Assembly (NCBI RefSeq): GCF_003958635.1
Contig: NZ_RSEK01000007.1
Coordinates: forward strand, 62,001-126,000
Length of the DNA: 64,000 nucleotides
Direction: 5' to 3'
DNA from: Altericroceibacterium xinjiangense
GTDB lineage: Bacteria > Pseudomonadota > Alphaproteobacteria > Sphingomonadales > Sphingomonadaceae
Both the position numbers and the translations under genes were made by a program. Under the pieces are notes generated by a model. That model was not told the origin of the DNA. It worked only from the letters and a program-made list of their open reading frames with translations, and ran no database searches. This document shows, piece after piece, positions 54,481-63,210 of this stretch; within the stretch, counting starts at the first letter, position 1; each line of letters opens with the position of its first letter.

Positions 54481-55554
54481 ATGTCTCGCCCGCGACTGCT
54501 CTCCCCTTCCCGAATCCTGCGAACCACACCTCGAATGGTCGGCGGCGGCCGGGATCGCGACCAACTGGTCAGCAAGGCTCACCAGTCCATCGAGCGCGGA
54601 TCGAGAAGCTTCGCCGTTGCCGCAAATCTGTTCGACAAGCCCACGCGTGAACGGGCGTGGATGCTCTATGCCTGGTGCCGGCGCTGCGATGACGATACGG
54701 ACGGGCAGGATCACGGCGGCACGCCGACGGCGCCCGAACGCGACGCGCGGGACCGGGTGAAGGCGATCCGAATCCTGACCATGCGCTCCCTCGAAGGCCA
54801 GCCCACGGCCGACATCGGCTTCGACGCTTTCGGTCAGGTGGCAATGGAAGCGGGTCTCACCGCCGACATGGCCGAAGACCTGATCGAAGGGTTCGCGCTC
54901 GATGCCGAAGGCTGGCGCCCCCGCACCGAAGCCGACCTGATGCGGTACTGCTATCACGTCGCGGGCGGAGTCGGGGTGATGATGGCCAAGGTCATGAACG
55001 TCCCGCCGGAGGACGAGGCGATGTTCGACCGCGCCTGCGATCTGGGCTTGGCCTTCCAGTTGGTCAACATTTCCCGCGATGTCGCGGAAGATGCCGCAGC
55101 CGGGCGCTGCTATCTGCCTGTCGAATGGCTGGTCGAAGCCGACATACCGCCCGGCCAGCACATGCGCCCCGAATATCGCAAGGAACTTGTCGCCCTGGTC
55201 GCGCGGGTGCTGGACATGGCCGAGCGGCACGAGGCGGCTGCCCGGATCGGAGCGGCCCAGTTGCCGTTCCGCCAGCGTTGGGCGGTGCTGGCCGCAGCCA
55301 ACATCTACGGCGCAATCGGCCGCAAGGTCCGCCGCCGCGGGGCCAAGGCCTGGGACAAGCGCGTGCGGGTCTCGGCCTTCGGCAAGTTCCTCCATTTAAT
55401 TGAGGCCCTGCTCGACGCGATGAAGACTCCGCCAGAGCCGGAGGAATGGCCGCGCTGGACGCGGGGAGAACTGCTGGTGATGGTCCGCATGGCCGGCCCG
55501 ATCGCCGGGATTCCCCAGACTCCGCTACCGGACGAAGAGGAACAATCGCTCTAG
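54481..55554 (+). CDS. crtB: Phytoene synthase
   Basis: Squalene/phytoene synthase family, 357 residues, joining two GGPP molecules. Substrate motifs YAWCRRCDDDTDGQ and FQLVNISRDVAEDAAAGRCY followed by LPVEWL hold the Asp-rich Mg sites. About 35-40 residues precede the usual N-terminus. Six bases after the LOG gene; end of the crt unit. Confidence 0.96.
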   Translation: MSRPRLLSPSRILRTTPRMVGGGRDRDQLVSKAHQSIERGSRSFAVAANLFDKPTRERAWMLYAWCRRCDDDTDGQDHGGTPTAPERDARDRVKAIRILTMRSLEGQPTADIGFDAFGQVAMEAGLTADMAEDLIEGFALDAEGWRPRTEADLMRYCYHVAGGVGVMMAKVMNVPPEDEAMFDRACDLGLAFQLVNISRDVAEDAAAGRCYLPVEWLVEADIPPGQHMRPEYRKELVALVARVLDMAERHEAAARIGAAQLPFRQRWAVLAAANIYGAIGRKVRRRGAKAWDKRVRVSAFGKFLHLIEALLDAMKTPPEPEEWPRWTRGELLVMVRMAGPIAGIPQTPLPDEEEQSL

Positions 55555-55609
55555 GGCGACTGAGGGCAGGCGGGAACCCGCCGCGCCGTCCAGGTCCGGC
55601 CAGAGCGCC

Positions 55610-56881
55610 TTAAAGCGGCTGTTCCACGTCGACGACCGGCCGGGGGGCCCCCGGCTTGTTCAGCCGGCGGAACAAGCGCCCTTTCTCGCTGTACAGCACC
55701 AACAGCAGCGCGCTGATGCTGCAGACCAGCAGCGCAAGCGCGAAAGGCCGCGCGGTTCCATCGTAGGCCTGCCCGATGATTAAGCCGACCACGGCCGCGC
55801 CAAACATGCGGAAGAAGCTCTGCACCGAACTTGCCGCTCCGGCGATGTGGGAGAACGGCTGCATCGCGATTGAGCCGAAATTGGCGCCGAGGAAGCCGAG
55901 CAAGCCAAGGTTGGTCGCCATCAGCGGCAGGAACCAGGCCAGTTCGCCGGGGCGGTTATACGCCGCCCAGACTTGCGCGAAGCTGACCACCATGAAGATC
56001 AGGACCCCCGCGTGCGAGACGCGCCGCGCGCCGAACCGCTCCACGATCCGGGAGTTCACGAGGTTGGAAACCACCATCATCGCCGCGGTGCCTCCGAACA
56101 CGACCGGGAACCAGGCTCCGGCACCGAAATGTTCGCCCAGCAGCTGCTGTGCGCTGTTCACATAGCCGAACACCGCGCCGATCAGCAGCGAAGTGCCGAG
56201 CACATAGCCGACGGAGGACCGGGTCAGGAGCGCGATCCGCATGTTGCGCAGGATCGTCGGCGCATGGACTCCCTGCCGGTCGGCAGGATCGAGGCTCTCG
56301 GGCAAGCGGATCCAGGCCCAGATTCCGGCAAGGATGCCCAGCCCCGCCAGGAGCACGAAGATCCAGCGCCATCCGGCAAACAGCAGTACCAGTTGGCCAA
56401 GACTGGGCGCGAACACGGGGACGATGATGAACACCGCGCTGATCAGCGAGAACAGCCGCGCCATCCGGTCCCCTTCATACCGGTCCCGGACAATTGCGTT
56501 CGGTATCACCATCAGCCCCGAGGCGAGGAAACCCTGCAAGCCGCGCAGCACCAACATCAGGGTGAAGTCGTGGATAAAGGAAATCGCCAGCGCCAGCACA
56601 GAATAGGCACCGATCGCGAACATCAGCACGGGACGCCGCCCGTAACGGTCAGCGAGGGAGCCGGGAATCAACGTCCCGACCCCGCCAGCCAGCAGGTACG
56701 CCGCGACGATCAGCTGTCGGCGGTTGCCGTCTTGCGCGCCGAGTTCGTGCGCGATGTTGTCGAGCGCCGGCAGCATGCCGTCGATCGCCAGAGCCTGCAA
56801 GCTCATCAGCAGGGCCAGCATCACGACCAGCTCGCGCTCGCCGATCGTCCGCCGGTGGCGGGGAATCGCATGTGTTGCCAT
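55610..56881 (-). CDS. MFS drug-resistance transporter, Bcr/CflA type
   Basis: Transporter of 423 residues from ATG 56881 (ATG 56908 is possible), 12 predicted helices. DHA1 motifs AYLLAGGVGTLIPGSLADRY followed by GRRPVLMF, and GLQGFLASGLMVIPNAIVRD followed by RY. Likely exports drugs or metabolites by proton antiport; substrate unknown. Confidence 0.92.
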   Translation of the reverse strand: MATHAIPRHRRTIGERELVVMLALLMSLQALAIDGMLPALDNIAHELGAQDGNRRQLIVAAYLLAGGVGTLIPGSLADRYGRRPVLMFAIGAYSVLALAISFIHDFTLMLVLRGLQGFLASGLMVIPNAIVRDRYEGDRMARLFSLISAVFIIVPVFAPSLGQLVLLFAGWRWIFVLLAGLGILAGIWAWIRLPESLDPADRQGVHAPTILRNMRIALLTRSSVGYVLGTSLLIGAVFGYVNSAQQLLGEHFGAGAWFPVVFGGTAAMMVVSNLVNSRIVERFGARRVSHAGVLIFMVVSFAQVWAAYNRPGELAWFLPLMATNLGLLGFLGANFGSIAMQPFSHIAGAASSVQSFFRMFGAAVVGLIIGQAYDGTARPFALALLVCSISALLLVLYSEKGRLFRRLNKPGAPRPVVDVEQPL

Positions 56882-56967
56882 AGTCGCGCCCCTAAACCCA
56901 TGTTGCACTGCGGCAAAGCCGATTCTGCCCTGCTGACGAACAAAACCGGAACTGCTAGAATCACCCG

Positions 56968-58107
56968 ATGGCCCAGCAAGCCCCCCATCCGCACGTCGAG
57001 TCAGGCGATACCGAACCTGAGGCGCAAGGCCTTCGGAAAATCATCCATGTCGATATGGACGCGTTCTTTGCCAGCGTCGAGCAGCGGGACAATCCGCACC
57101 TACGCGGCAAGCCCGTGGCGGTCGGGGGAAGTTCCGGCAGGGGCGTGGTCGCGGCCGCCAGTTACGAGGCGCGCCCGTTCGGCGTCCGGTCCGCGATGCC
57201 GTCTGTCAAGGCAGCCCGGCTGTGCCCCGACCTGATCTTCTGCCCGCCACGATTTGACCGCTACCGCGAGGTGTCGGAGCAGATCCGCGCGATCTTCCAC
57301 CACTACACGCCGCAAGTGGAGCCGCTCAGCCTCGACGAAGCCTACCTCGACGTGACCGACGACCTCCACGGGATAGGCTCGGCAACCCGGATAGCCCAGT
57401 TGATTCGGGAACGGATTCTGAAGGAGACCCAGCTGACCGCCAGCGCGGGAGTTTCCTACAACAAGTTCCTCGCCAAGCTTGCCAGCGATCAGAACAAGCC
57501 CGACGGCCTATGCGTGATCCGGCCCGGCGAAGGCGCCCGATTTGTGGCTGGCCTGCCAGTCAGCCGGTTCCACGGCGTCGGACCCCGCGGAGCGGAGAAA
57601 ATGGCGGTCCTCGGTATTGAAACCGGCGCCGATCTCGCGGCGCGGGACATTGCGTTTCTTCGGGAGCATTTCGGCAGCTTTGCCGATTACCTCTACCGCG
57701 CGGCCCGCGGAATCGACTTGCGCCCGGTGCGCGCCAACCGCGTGCGCAAGTCGATCGGCGGCGAACGGACCTTTGCGGATGATCTTTCCAGCGGCCCCGC
57801 CCTCCGTGCGGCGCTGGACGACATCGTCGAGATCGTCTGGGAACGGATCACCCGCAAGGAGGGGCACGGGCGCACGGTCACGCTGAAGCTGAAGTTCTCC
57901 GACTTCCGCCTGATCACCCGGGCCCGCTCCCTCTCCCGGCCCGTGGAGAACAGGGAGGAGTTCGCGCGCGTCGCGCTGACCCTGCTGACGGACGCGCTGC
58001 CGCTGCCGCTGCCTGTCCGCTTGATGGGCCTCACGCTGAGCGGGCTGGAGCGTGAGCAATCCGCCGAGAAGTCGCCACCGGAAAAGGTCCAGCTGCGCCT
58101 GCTCTAG
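56968..58107 (+). CDS. dinB: DNA polymerase IV
   Basis: Y-family translesion polymerase, 379 residues. IIHVDMDAFFASVEQRDNPH holds the first catalytic Asp; SLDEAYLDVT holds the Asp-Glu pair; ASAGVSYNKFLAKLASDQNK and GVGPRGAEKMAVLGIETGAD are also present. The C-terminus ends VQLRLL, a beta-clamp-binding peptide. No LexA box was recognised upstream. Confidence 0.96.
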   Translation: MAQQAPHPHVESGDTEPEAQGLRKIIHVDMDAFFASVEQRDNPHLRGKPVAVGGSSGRGVVAAASYEARPFGVRSAMPSVKAARLCPDLIFCPPRFDRYREVSEQIRAIFHHYTPQVEPLSLDEAYLDVTDDLHGIGSATRIAQLIRERILKETQLTASAGVSYNKFLAKLASDQNKPDGLCVIRPGEGARFVAGLPVSRFHGVGPRGAEKMAVLGIETGADLAARDIAFLREHFGSFADYLYRAARGIDLRPVRANRVRKSIGGERTFADDLSSGPALRAALDDIVEIVWERITRKEGHGRTVTLKLKFSDFRLITRARSLSRPVENREEFARVALTLLTDALPLPLPVRLMGLTLSGLEREQSAEKSPPEKVQLRLL

Positions 58108-58568
58108 CTCCGGTCCAGCATTCGCAAGCGGCGGTGAACGGTGCGATCGGCATTCTCCGGCAGTTCGCTCCGCCAGAAGAAGCCGACCTCGATGATTTCG
58201 CGCTTGTCCGGCTGCGGAGTGCCCTTGATGCGCCCGGTGAACACGTGGACTACGTTTGTCGCGCCGTGGAACGGCTCCTTCATTACGCCGAGCATGCTCA
58301 CGTCGCGCAGTTCGCAGCTCAGTTCCTCGGCAAACTCGCGCCGCGCCCCGGTCTCGGGATGCTCGTTCCGCTGGATACCGCCTCCGGGGAACACCCATCG
58401 GCGGCTGCCATAGGACTGGCGAACCAGCAGGAGCCGACCTTCCTCATCCTGCGCGATGATGGTGCAGCCGTGCACTTCTCCGCCGCGCCAGCGCAGCCAG
58501 CGCCGGCGGCCCCAGTCCGCCGCGCGATACAGCAGCCGATGCAGCGGAGCCGGGATCAGGTGAAGCAT
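58104..58568 (-). CDS. Nudix hydrolase
   Basis: Protein of 154 residues. The Nudix box GIQRNEHPETGARREFAEEL fits GX5EX7REUXEE. An Arg/Trp-rich N-terminal helix (LLYRAADWGRRRWLRWRGGE) precedes it. Likely cleaves a nucleoside diphosphate-X; the substrate is unknown. It overlaps pgl by 13 bases upstream and dinB by four bases at its end. Confidence 0.9.
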   Translation of the reverse strand: MLHLIPAPLHRLLYRAADWGRRRWLRWRGGEVHGCTIIAQDEEGRLLLVRQSYGSRRWVFPGGGIQRNEHPETGARREFAEELSCELRDVSMLGVMKEPFHGATNVVHVFTGRIKGTPQPDKREIIEVGFFWRSELPENADRTVHRRLRMLDRS

Positions 58569-59176
58569 GTCACGGGCTGGCGCGCCGCGCCGAGAAGCCG
58601 GGCGATCGGCAGGTCGTTCTCCCCCCGCAGCGCCGCTTCGAACAAGCCGCGCTTTTCCGCCCCCCGGATCACGAACAGCAATTCCCCGGAATTGAGCAGA
58701 GCGGGGATCGTCAGGGTAATCCGGTCGAACGGCGCCTCCGGCGGCAGGGGATCAGGGGTCAATCGGCGGACAAGCTGCGGATCGTCGGTGCGCGGATCGA
58801 TGTTGGGGAACAGAGAGGCGATGTGCCCGTCCTCTCCCATCCCCAGCCAGGCGAGTGCGAACCGCGGCACGTCCTCCCTCGCCATCAGCGGAACGATTTC
58901 AGCCCCTGTGGGCTCAAGCACGGCGCGGATCCGCCCGGTGTTGCTTGCCGGATGATCCTCCGGCACGCAGCGGTCATCCCCGGGCCAGACGGCCAGCTGT
59001 TCCCATTCAAGGTTCATTGCCGCCAGCTGCTTCAGGATCGGAAACGGCGTGGAGCCGCCCGGAACAGTGAGCGCCACCGAACCATCCGCGCCTGCCAGCG
59101 CGGCTGAGAGACGCCGATGCAGCCATCCCGCGATGGCCGCATCGTCCGCGCCTTCGATGATTTCAGCCCGGGCCAT
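58556..59176 (-). CDS. pgl: 6-phosphogluconolactonase
   Basis: DevB/SOL-type Pgl, 206 residues from ATG 59176 (GTG 59185 possible). Signatures ALTVPGGSTPFPILKQLAAM, LAVWPGDDRCVPEDHPASNT and WLGMGEDGHIASLFPNIDP. It hydrolyses 6-phosphogluconolactone in the oxidative pentose phosphate or Entner-Doudoroff pathway. zwf and edd are not in the window. Twelve bases after dps on the same strand. Confidence 0.94.
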   Translation of the reverse strand: MARAEIIEGADDAAIAGWLHRRLSAALAGADGSVALTVPGGSTPFPILKQLAAMNLEWEQLAVWPGDDRCVPEDHPASNTGRIRAVLEPTGAEIVPLMAREDVPRFALAWLGMGEDGHIASLFPNIDPRTDDPQLVRRLTPDPLPPEAPFDRITLTIPALLNSGELLFVIRGAEKRGLFEAALRGENDLPIARLLGAARQPVTCFT

Positions 59177-59188
59177 TGCCCTCACGGA

Positions 59189-59650
59189 TCACTTGGCGGT
59201 CTGCGAAAGGAACCAGACGCGTTCTTCCGCCTGATCGATCCAGTCGTCGACGACGCCGCTGGTTGCATGGTCGCCCGCTTCTTCGGACGTGCTCTTCACC
59301 TCACGCAGCCGGTCGAGCAGCTTGCGGTTATCATCGCGCAGTTCCTCGACCATCGCCTGGGCGTTCAGCGCGGTGTCGTCGCGGTCCGCGATGACGGTCG
59401 TCCGGCCGACCGCGCCGACCGATGTCAGAGTATCTGCGCCGATCTTGCGCACGCGTTCGCCGATCGGATCGACCAGCGCGATCAGCTGCGCGGCTTGCTC
59501 GTCGAACAACAAGTGCAAGTCCCGGAACCGCGCGCCCGCGACGTGCCAGTGGAAGTTCTTGGTCTTGACGTAGAGCGCCAGATGATCGGCGAGCGCGCCA
59601 TTCAACGCCTCTACCAAAGCCATTTTCGAATTGTCGCCGGTCTGGGCCAT
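59189..59650 (-). CDS. dps: Dps ferritin-like DNA-protecting protein
   Basis: Iron-storing, DNA-binding Dps, 153 residues. VKTKNFHWHVAGARFRDLHL followed by LFDEQAAQLIALVDPIGERV holds the ferroxidase His and Asp/Glu ligands. Protects against peroxide. Head of a possible dps-pgl-nudix unit. Confidence 0.95.
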   Translation of the reverse strand: MAQTGDNSKMALVEALNGALADHLALYVKTKNFHWHVAGARFRDLHLLFDEQAAQLIALVDPIGERVRKIGADTLTSVGAVGRTTVIADRDDTALNAQAMVEELRDDNRKLLDRLREVKSTSEEAGDHATSGVVDDWIDQAEERVWFLSQTAK

Positions 59651-59737
59651 GTTCGTTCCCCTGATTGCTGGTTCTGACTGACGTAACGATTTGAACGGCT
59701 CAGCGGTTCACCAAGAAAGCCGCTCATGTCAATCGGC

Positions 59738-60364
59738 TCAATCGATCAGGAAGGGCCGCGCACCGAACGCCATCGCCCCTGCTGCGGCGATCAGTACCGA
59801 GGCCGCGAGGACCGACCAGAGACGCGCGTTTGATGCGGCCCTGCCGTCTGCGGTAGCAGTCAGCGCAATCCCGCTGCCGAGCACGCCGCCCAGCGTGGCC
59901 GCAACCGTATCTCCGGTCCAGACAGCGAGGCCAAAGATCGCCAGCCGCGCCGGGTCGAACGCTTGTCCGGCAAGCAGGACCAGAAAGATTGCCCCGAATG
60001 AGCGAGTCGGCTCCTCAGGCACGCGCCGGGGCCGGAGCGCGATCAGTTGCACAGCTCCCAGTACCAAGGAGACGGCAGCGAGAACCGGCGCAAGGCCCCG
60101 CACGATGGCGGGCACCACCAGCGAGGCTGCCCAGCCTGCCAGCGCCGAACTTGCCAGCACCGCCAGGCAGATAGCGCAGGGCAGCGCCGCACCTGTCCCC
60201 AGCCGGGCGGACAAGCGGGCGACAAGCGGCCGGTCTCGCGCGCCAATCGACGCAAGAGCGCAGAGGATGAAGCCGATCCCGAAGACTGCCACGTCCGGGC
60301 GGTATGGCGTAGCGGACCCGGCAAAGGAAGAGCCGCGCCCCACTTCCACCAGCGTGGAGCACAC
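59738..60364 (-). CDS. Polytopic membrane protein, possibly degenerate GDT1-like
   Basis: About 208 residues, six hydrophobic helices in two similar halves, for example VAVFGIGFILCALASIGARD and SFGAIFLVLLAGQAFDPARL followed by AIFGLAVWTGD. The two-half plan recalls UPF0016/GDT1 metal exporters, but the E-x-G-D-K-T motifs are not there. The start is unclear; GTG 60364 is the best candidate and lacks a clear ribosome site. Just downstream of arsR-arsI, so a metal-related role is possible. Confidence 0.55.
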   Translation of the reverse strand: MCSTLVEVGRGSSFAGSATPYRPDVAVFGIGFILCALASIGARDRPLVARLSARLGTGAALPCAICLAVLASSALAGWAASLVVPAIVRGLAPVLAAVSLVLGAVQLIALRPRRVPEEPTRSFGAIFLVLLAGQAFDPARLAIFGLAVWTGDTVAATLGGVLGSGIALTATADGRAASNARLWSVLAASVLIAAAGAMAFGARPFLID

Positions 60365-60389
60365 CCGGCTGCCAGCTTCCAGTCGCCGG

Positions 60390-60791
60390 TTACGCCGATA
60401 GGGACGCCAGCGCCGGTCCGCCGCCGTACCGAGTCGCTTCCCCGCTCGTGTAGAAGGCCTCCCAGACGACTCCTTGCGGATCGGCGATCCAGCTCTTTTC
60501 GGACTTCGCGTAGCAGCAGGTGGTACAGCCTTCCTCAAGCACGGGACGATCCGCGGCGCGCAGGCGGGCATAAACGTCGGCCAGTTCGGCCTCGCTCCCC
60601 ACCTGAACGCCAAGATGTTCGATCCCCTTCGGGGCGCTGGTGGAAATCGCGAAGTTCACGCGTGGATCTTCAACCATCCATTTCGCATAATCGGGCTTGG
60701 TAACGGTCGGCTCGGTCCCGAACAGGGTTGAGTAGAACCGGATCGACCGCTCGATGTCCTCGACACCGACGTGAACGTGCAGACGCTTCAT
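60390..60791 (-). CDS. arsI: ArsI/CadI-family metalloenzyme
   Basis: Vicinal-oxygen-chelate protein of 133 residues. MKRLHVHVGVEDIERSIRFY, then YAKWMVEDPRVNFAISTSAP, GIEHLGVQVGSEAELADVYA and the family's Cys pair in EGCTTCCYAKSEKSWIADPQ. ArsI cleaves the C-As bond of trivalent organoarsenicals; CadI is cadmium-induced. Coupled to arsR by a 4-bp overlap. Confidence 0.9.
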   Translation of the reverse strand: MKRLHVHVGVEDIERSIRFYSTLFGTEPTVTKPDYAKWMVEDPRVNFAISTSAPKGIEHLGVQVGSEAELADVYARLRAADRPVLEEGCTTCCYAKSEKSWIADPQGVVWEAFYTSGEATRYGGGPALASLSA

Positions 60792-61129
60792 GCCTGGCCT
60801 CCTTCTGCTGGCCTGACACAGGAGGCTTCAGGGTCCCCAGCCTCGCTGCCCCGGCAGCAGTTTTCCGTCAGAAAGCCGACCAGCGCGTCCATCGCCGTGT
60901 AGTCCGCGCGGTAGATGATCGAACGGTGCCGCCGTTCCTGCGTGACCAGCCCGGCACGGCTGAGCTGGCCAAGATGGAACGAAAGGGAGCTGTTGGGAAT
61001 GCTCAGAGCCTCGGCAAGCGCGCCGGCTGGCATGCCGTCGCTGCCTGCCTGCACCAACTGCCGGAAAACCGCGAGCCGATGCTCGTGAGCAAGCGCACCC
61101 AACGCTTCCACGGCGACTGCGCCGCCCAT
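60788..61129 (-). CDS. arsR: ArsR-family metal-responsive repressor
   Basis: Winged-helix repressor of 113 residues: ALGALAHEHRLAVFRQLVQA, LAEALSIPNSSLSFHLGQLS followed by RAGLVTQERRHRSIIYRADY. C-terminal Cys in LTENCCRGSEAGDPEASC could bind As(III). ATG 61129 overlaps the stop of the small upstream ORF (ATGA). Two matching palindromes upstream are the likely operators. Confidence 0.9.
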   Translation of the reverse strand: MGGAVAVEALGALAHEHRLAVFRQLVQAGSDGMPAGALAEALSIPNSSLSFHLGQLSRAGLVTQERRHRSIIYRADYTAMDALVGFLTENCCRGSEAGDPEASCVRPAEGGQA

Positions 61130-61266
61130 CAGTGGTGCCCGCGATCTGCGGGGGAGCGGAGCATCCGCGCAGGGATGTTGCCCACCTCCCGATGGCAGCA
61201 CAGCTGCTGCTGGCGAGCCGTCATGACCAGGATTTTTTCGACAATGTTCAAGAGACGCTCTGCCAC
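61129..61266 (-). CDS. Small ORF translationally coupled to arsR, 45 aa
   Basis: Not recognised. GTG 61266 has a strong AAAGGAG seven bases upstream, and its stop overlaps the arsR ATG, so it is the first translated ORF of the operon. The product MAERLLNIVEKILVMTARQQ followed by QLCCHREVGNIPARML has a Cys-Cys-His cluster. It could be a leader peptide that couples arsR translation, or a small metal-binding protein. Confidence 0.5.
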   Translation of the reverse strand: MAERLLNIVEKILVMTARQQQLCCHREVGNIPARMLRSPADRGHH

Positions 61267-61280
61267 GATCAACTCCTTTG

Positions 61281-61298
61281 TTTCTACATGTATGGAAA
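61281..61298 (-). promoter_or_regulatory. Putative ArsR operator, proximal copy
   Basis: Near-palindrome TTTCTACATGTATGGAAA, immediately upstream of the AAAGGAG of the first ars ORF, so it overlaps the expected transcription start. Near-identical to the copy at 61328-61345. Confidence 0.65.
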
Positions 61299-61327
61299 TG
61301 ACAACTCCGCAGCTACACGTCAAGTCA

Positions 61328-61345
61328 TTTCTATAATCATGGAAA
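61328..61345 (-). promoter_or_regulatory. Putative ArsR operator, distal copy
   Basis: Near-palindrome TTTCTATAATCATGGAAA, 47 bp upstream of the first copy (15 of 18 bases shared or near). A TTGACG just inside (61316-61321 region, minus strand) could be the -35. It may also control the divergent gene at 61452. Confidence 0.6.
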
Positions 61346-61451
61346 CTACCCTGATCGAGCGCGGTCATTCCCGGCGGCTCCATCGCGCGCGGAACGTACC
61401 AAGTGCGCGCTCCTTTTTACTCCAGCCGCATTAAGGTAGTTGGAGGCTGAC

Positions 61452-62729
61452 ATGTCTGCCCGCATCCCCCCGCCCGACCTGAACACTGAATGCCTGTGCC
61501 TCACGGTCGATCGCGAATCCCTGCGCCGGGAACTGGCGGTGGAGGCAGATCAGGACGGCTTTTTCGACGCACTGGCAAGCAGCCACCCCAACCTGTTTTC
61601 GGGTGTCACGAGCTTTATTCCGGTCGAGATGCTCGCCCGGATGCGCTCCATCGTGTCCGCGATTGAGGACGTCGTTGCCAGTCCCGGCTATGTCGATGCG
61701 GTGCTGGCTTACGCGCCGGATATTGCGCGGGTGGATCACGGCGCACGCGGCGCCTTCATGGGCTATGATTTCCATCTGGGTCCGGACGGGCCCGGTCTGA
61801 TCGAGATCAACACTAATGCCGGAGGCGCCTTCCTCAACGCCGTTCTGGCCCGGGCGCAGCGTCGCTGCTGCGGGGCAGCGTCCCGCGCCCGAATCTCCCC
61901 TCCCCGCGGGTTCGAGGCCGCGGTGGCCGAGATGCTGGAAGCCGAATGGCGCACCAGCGGCCGCACGGGAACGTTGCACCGGATCGGGATTACCGACGAC
62001 CGCCCTTCCGAGCAGTACCTTTATCCCGCATTCACCCTGGCCCGGCAAATGCTGCTGCGCCTAGGGTACGATGCGGAAATCGTCGATGCGTCCGCCTTCC
62101 GCCACGAAGGCAACCGCCTGCTGATCGACGGTCGACCGGTTGATCTGGTCTATAACCGGCTAACCGATTTCGCCCTCGAGGAGCTGCATCATCTGCCGCT
62201 TCGCAGCGCCTACCTTGCAGGCGACGTGGTTCTCACGCCCAACCCGCGCAATCATGCGCTCTACGCGGACAAGCGCAACCTCATCCTTCTGTCGGACCCC
62301 GCCCGACTTGCCGCCTGGGGTATCCGCGAGGAAACCATCGAAGTTCTCCAGTCCGGGATCCCTAGGACCGTGGCGGTCACCCCGGAGCGGGCCGGCACCT
62401 TATGGGCAGACCGCAAGCACTTGTTCTTCAAACCTGCACGTGGGCATGGATCGAAAGCCGCCTATCGGGGAGACAAGCTTACCCGAGGTGTGTGGGCGGG
62501 CATCGTGAAGTCGGGTGACTTCGTAGCCCAGGTCTATCTCCCGCCCGGCGAGCGGATGATGCGGGTGGATGAGGAAATCGTCTCCCGAAAGATGGACGTC
62601 CGCCTGTACACGTACGGCAGCGAATTGCTGCTGACTGCGGCGCGGCTATATCAGGGACAAGCCACCAACATGCGAACCCCCGGCGGCGGATTTGCGCCAG
62701 TGCTCCTGACCGGGGCAGATGAAGGGTGA
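61452..62729 (+). CDS. ATP-grasp-like enzyme of unknown substrate
   Basis: Protein of 425 residues, ATG behind TGGAGGCTGAC. It contains ATP-grasp-like motifs: AFMGYDFHLGPDGPGLIEIN followed by TNAGGAFLNAVL, VVLTPNPRNHALYADKRNLI, and HLFFKPARGHGSKAAYRGDK with the ATP lysine. The overall order recalls glutathionylspermidine-synthase-like or circularly permuted ATP-grasp ligases. A Cys-rich N-terminus (NTECLCLTVDRE) is odd. It is divergent from the ars operon; function unknown. Confidence 0.7.
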   Translation: MSARIPPPDLNTECLCLTVDRESLRRELAVEADQDGFFDALASSHPNLFSGVTSFIPVEMLARMRSIVSAIEDVVASPGYVDAVLAYAPDIARVDHGARGAFMGYDFHLGPDGPGLIEINTNAGGAFLNAVLARAQRRCCGAASRARISPPRGFEAAVAEMLEAEWRTSGRTGTLHRIGITDDRPSEQYLYPAFTLARQMLLRLGYDAEIVDASAFRHEGNRLLIDGRPVDLVYNRLTDFALEELHHLPLRSAYLAGDVVLTPNPRNHALYADKRNLILLSDPARLAAWGIREETIEVLQSGIPRTVAVTPERAGTLWADRKHLFFKPARGHGSKAAYRGDKLTRGVWAGIVKSGDFVAQVYLPPGERMMRVDEEIVSRKMDVRLYTYGSELLLTAARLYQGQATNMRTPGGGFAPVLLTGADEG

Positions 62730-62746
62730 GTCCCCAACCGCTTCAA

Positions 62747-62974
62747 TCACCCGCTGATCATCGCATCGCCCGCGACTTGCGTCGCTCGCTCGTAGCTACT
62801 GGTGTGGACGAGCTTAAATAGCTCGCCCCCCGGCGCTATTACCGCAGGTTTACCGCCGAAGGCCTCCGACAAGGACGCGCGTAAAGCATCAAAACGGCTG
62901 ATTTCTGCGCCCAGCAAGCCTGGAGCGGGTGAAGGGAATCGCAAAGTCGCCGAACAATAGCTAAATTCTGCCAT
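62747..62974 (-). CDS. Doubtful small ORF, 75 aa
   Basis: MAEFSYCSATLRFPSPAPGL and downstream FGGKPAVIAPGGELFKLVHT. GC at third positions is lower than in the neighbours. ATG 62974 has GAGGAG 11 bases upstream. Not recognised; it may be chance or a remnant. Confidence 0.25.
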   Translation of the reverse strand: MAEFSYCSATLRFPSPAPGLLGAEISRFDALRASLSEAFGGKPAVIAPGGELFKLVHTSSYERATQVAGDAMISG

Positions 62975-62996
62975 TCCTGTAATCTCTCCTCGTGGA

Positions 62997-63020
62997 GATA
63001 CCCCCAATGATACCCCCAAA
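62997..63020. repeat. Tandem 12-bp repeat
   Basis: GATACCCCCAAT (62997-63008) is followed directly by GATACCCCCAAA (63009-63020). It lies in the gene-poor 62975-63278 stretch, which shows no other gene. Confidence 0.7.
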
Positions 63021-63175
63021 CGAAGCGGGTGGCAGCGAATTGTAGCGCACGCGGGCGGACGTTAACCATTTTCTGAATTGCGGATGCGCGATTCGCCCGA
63101 CGGGTGTCACTGTCCTGGGTACAAGCCTCGCCTCCTCATGCGTACATCGGGTCCCAAGTCTCCCATGGCCTGAAT

Positions 63176-63201
63176 GTCCGCTTGCCAATGTTTCGAGACA
63201 T
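63176..63201. repeat. Short degenerate copy of a ~65-bp repeat
   Basis: GTCCGCTTGCCAATGTTTCG aligns with the first 26 bases of the copies at 63211 and 63740. Ten bases separate it from the next copy. Confidence 0.5.
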
Positions 63202-63210
63202 CGACCGAAC

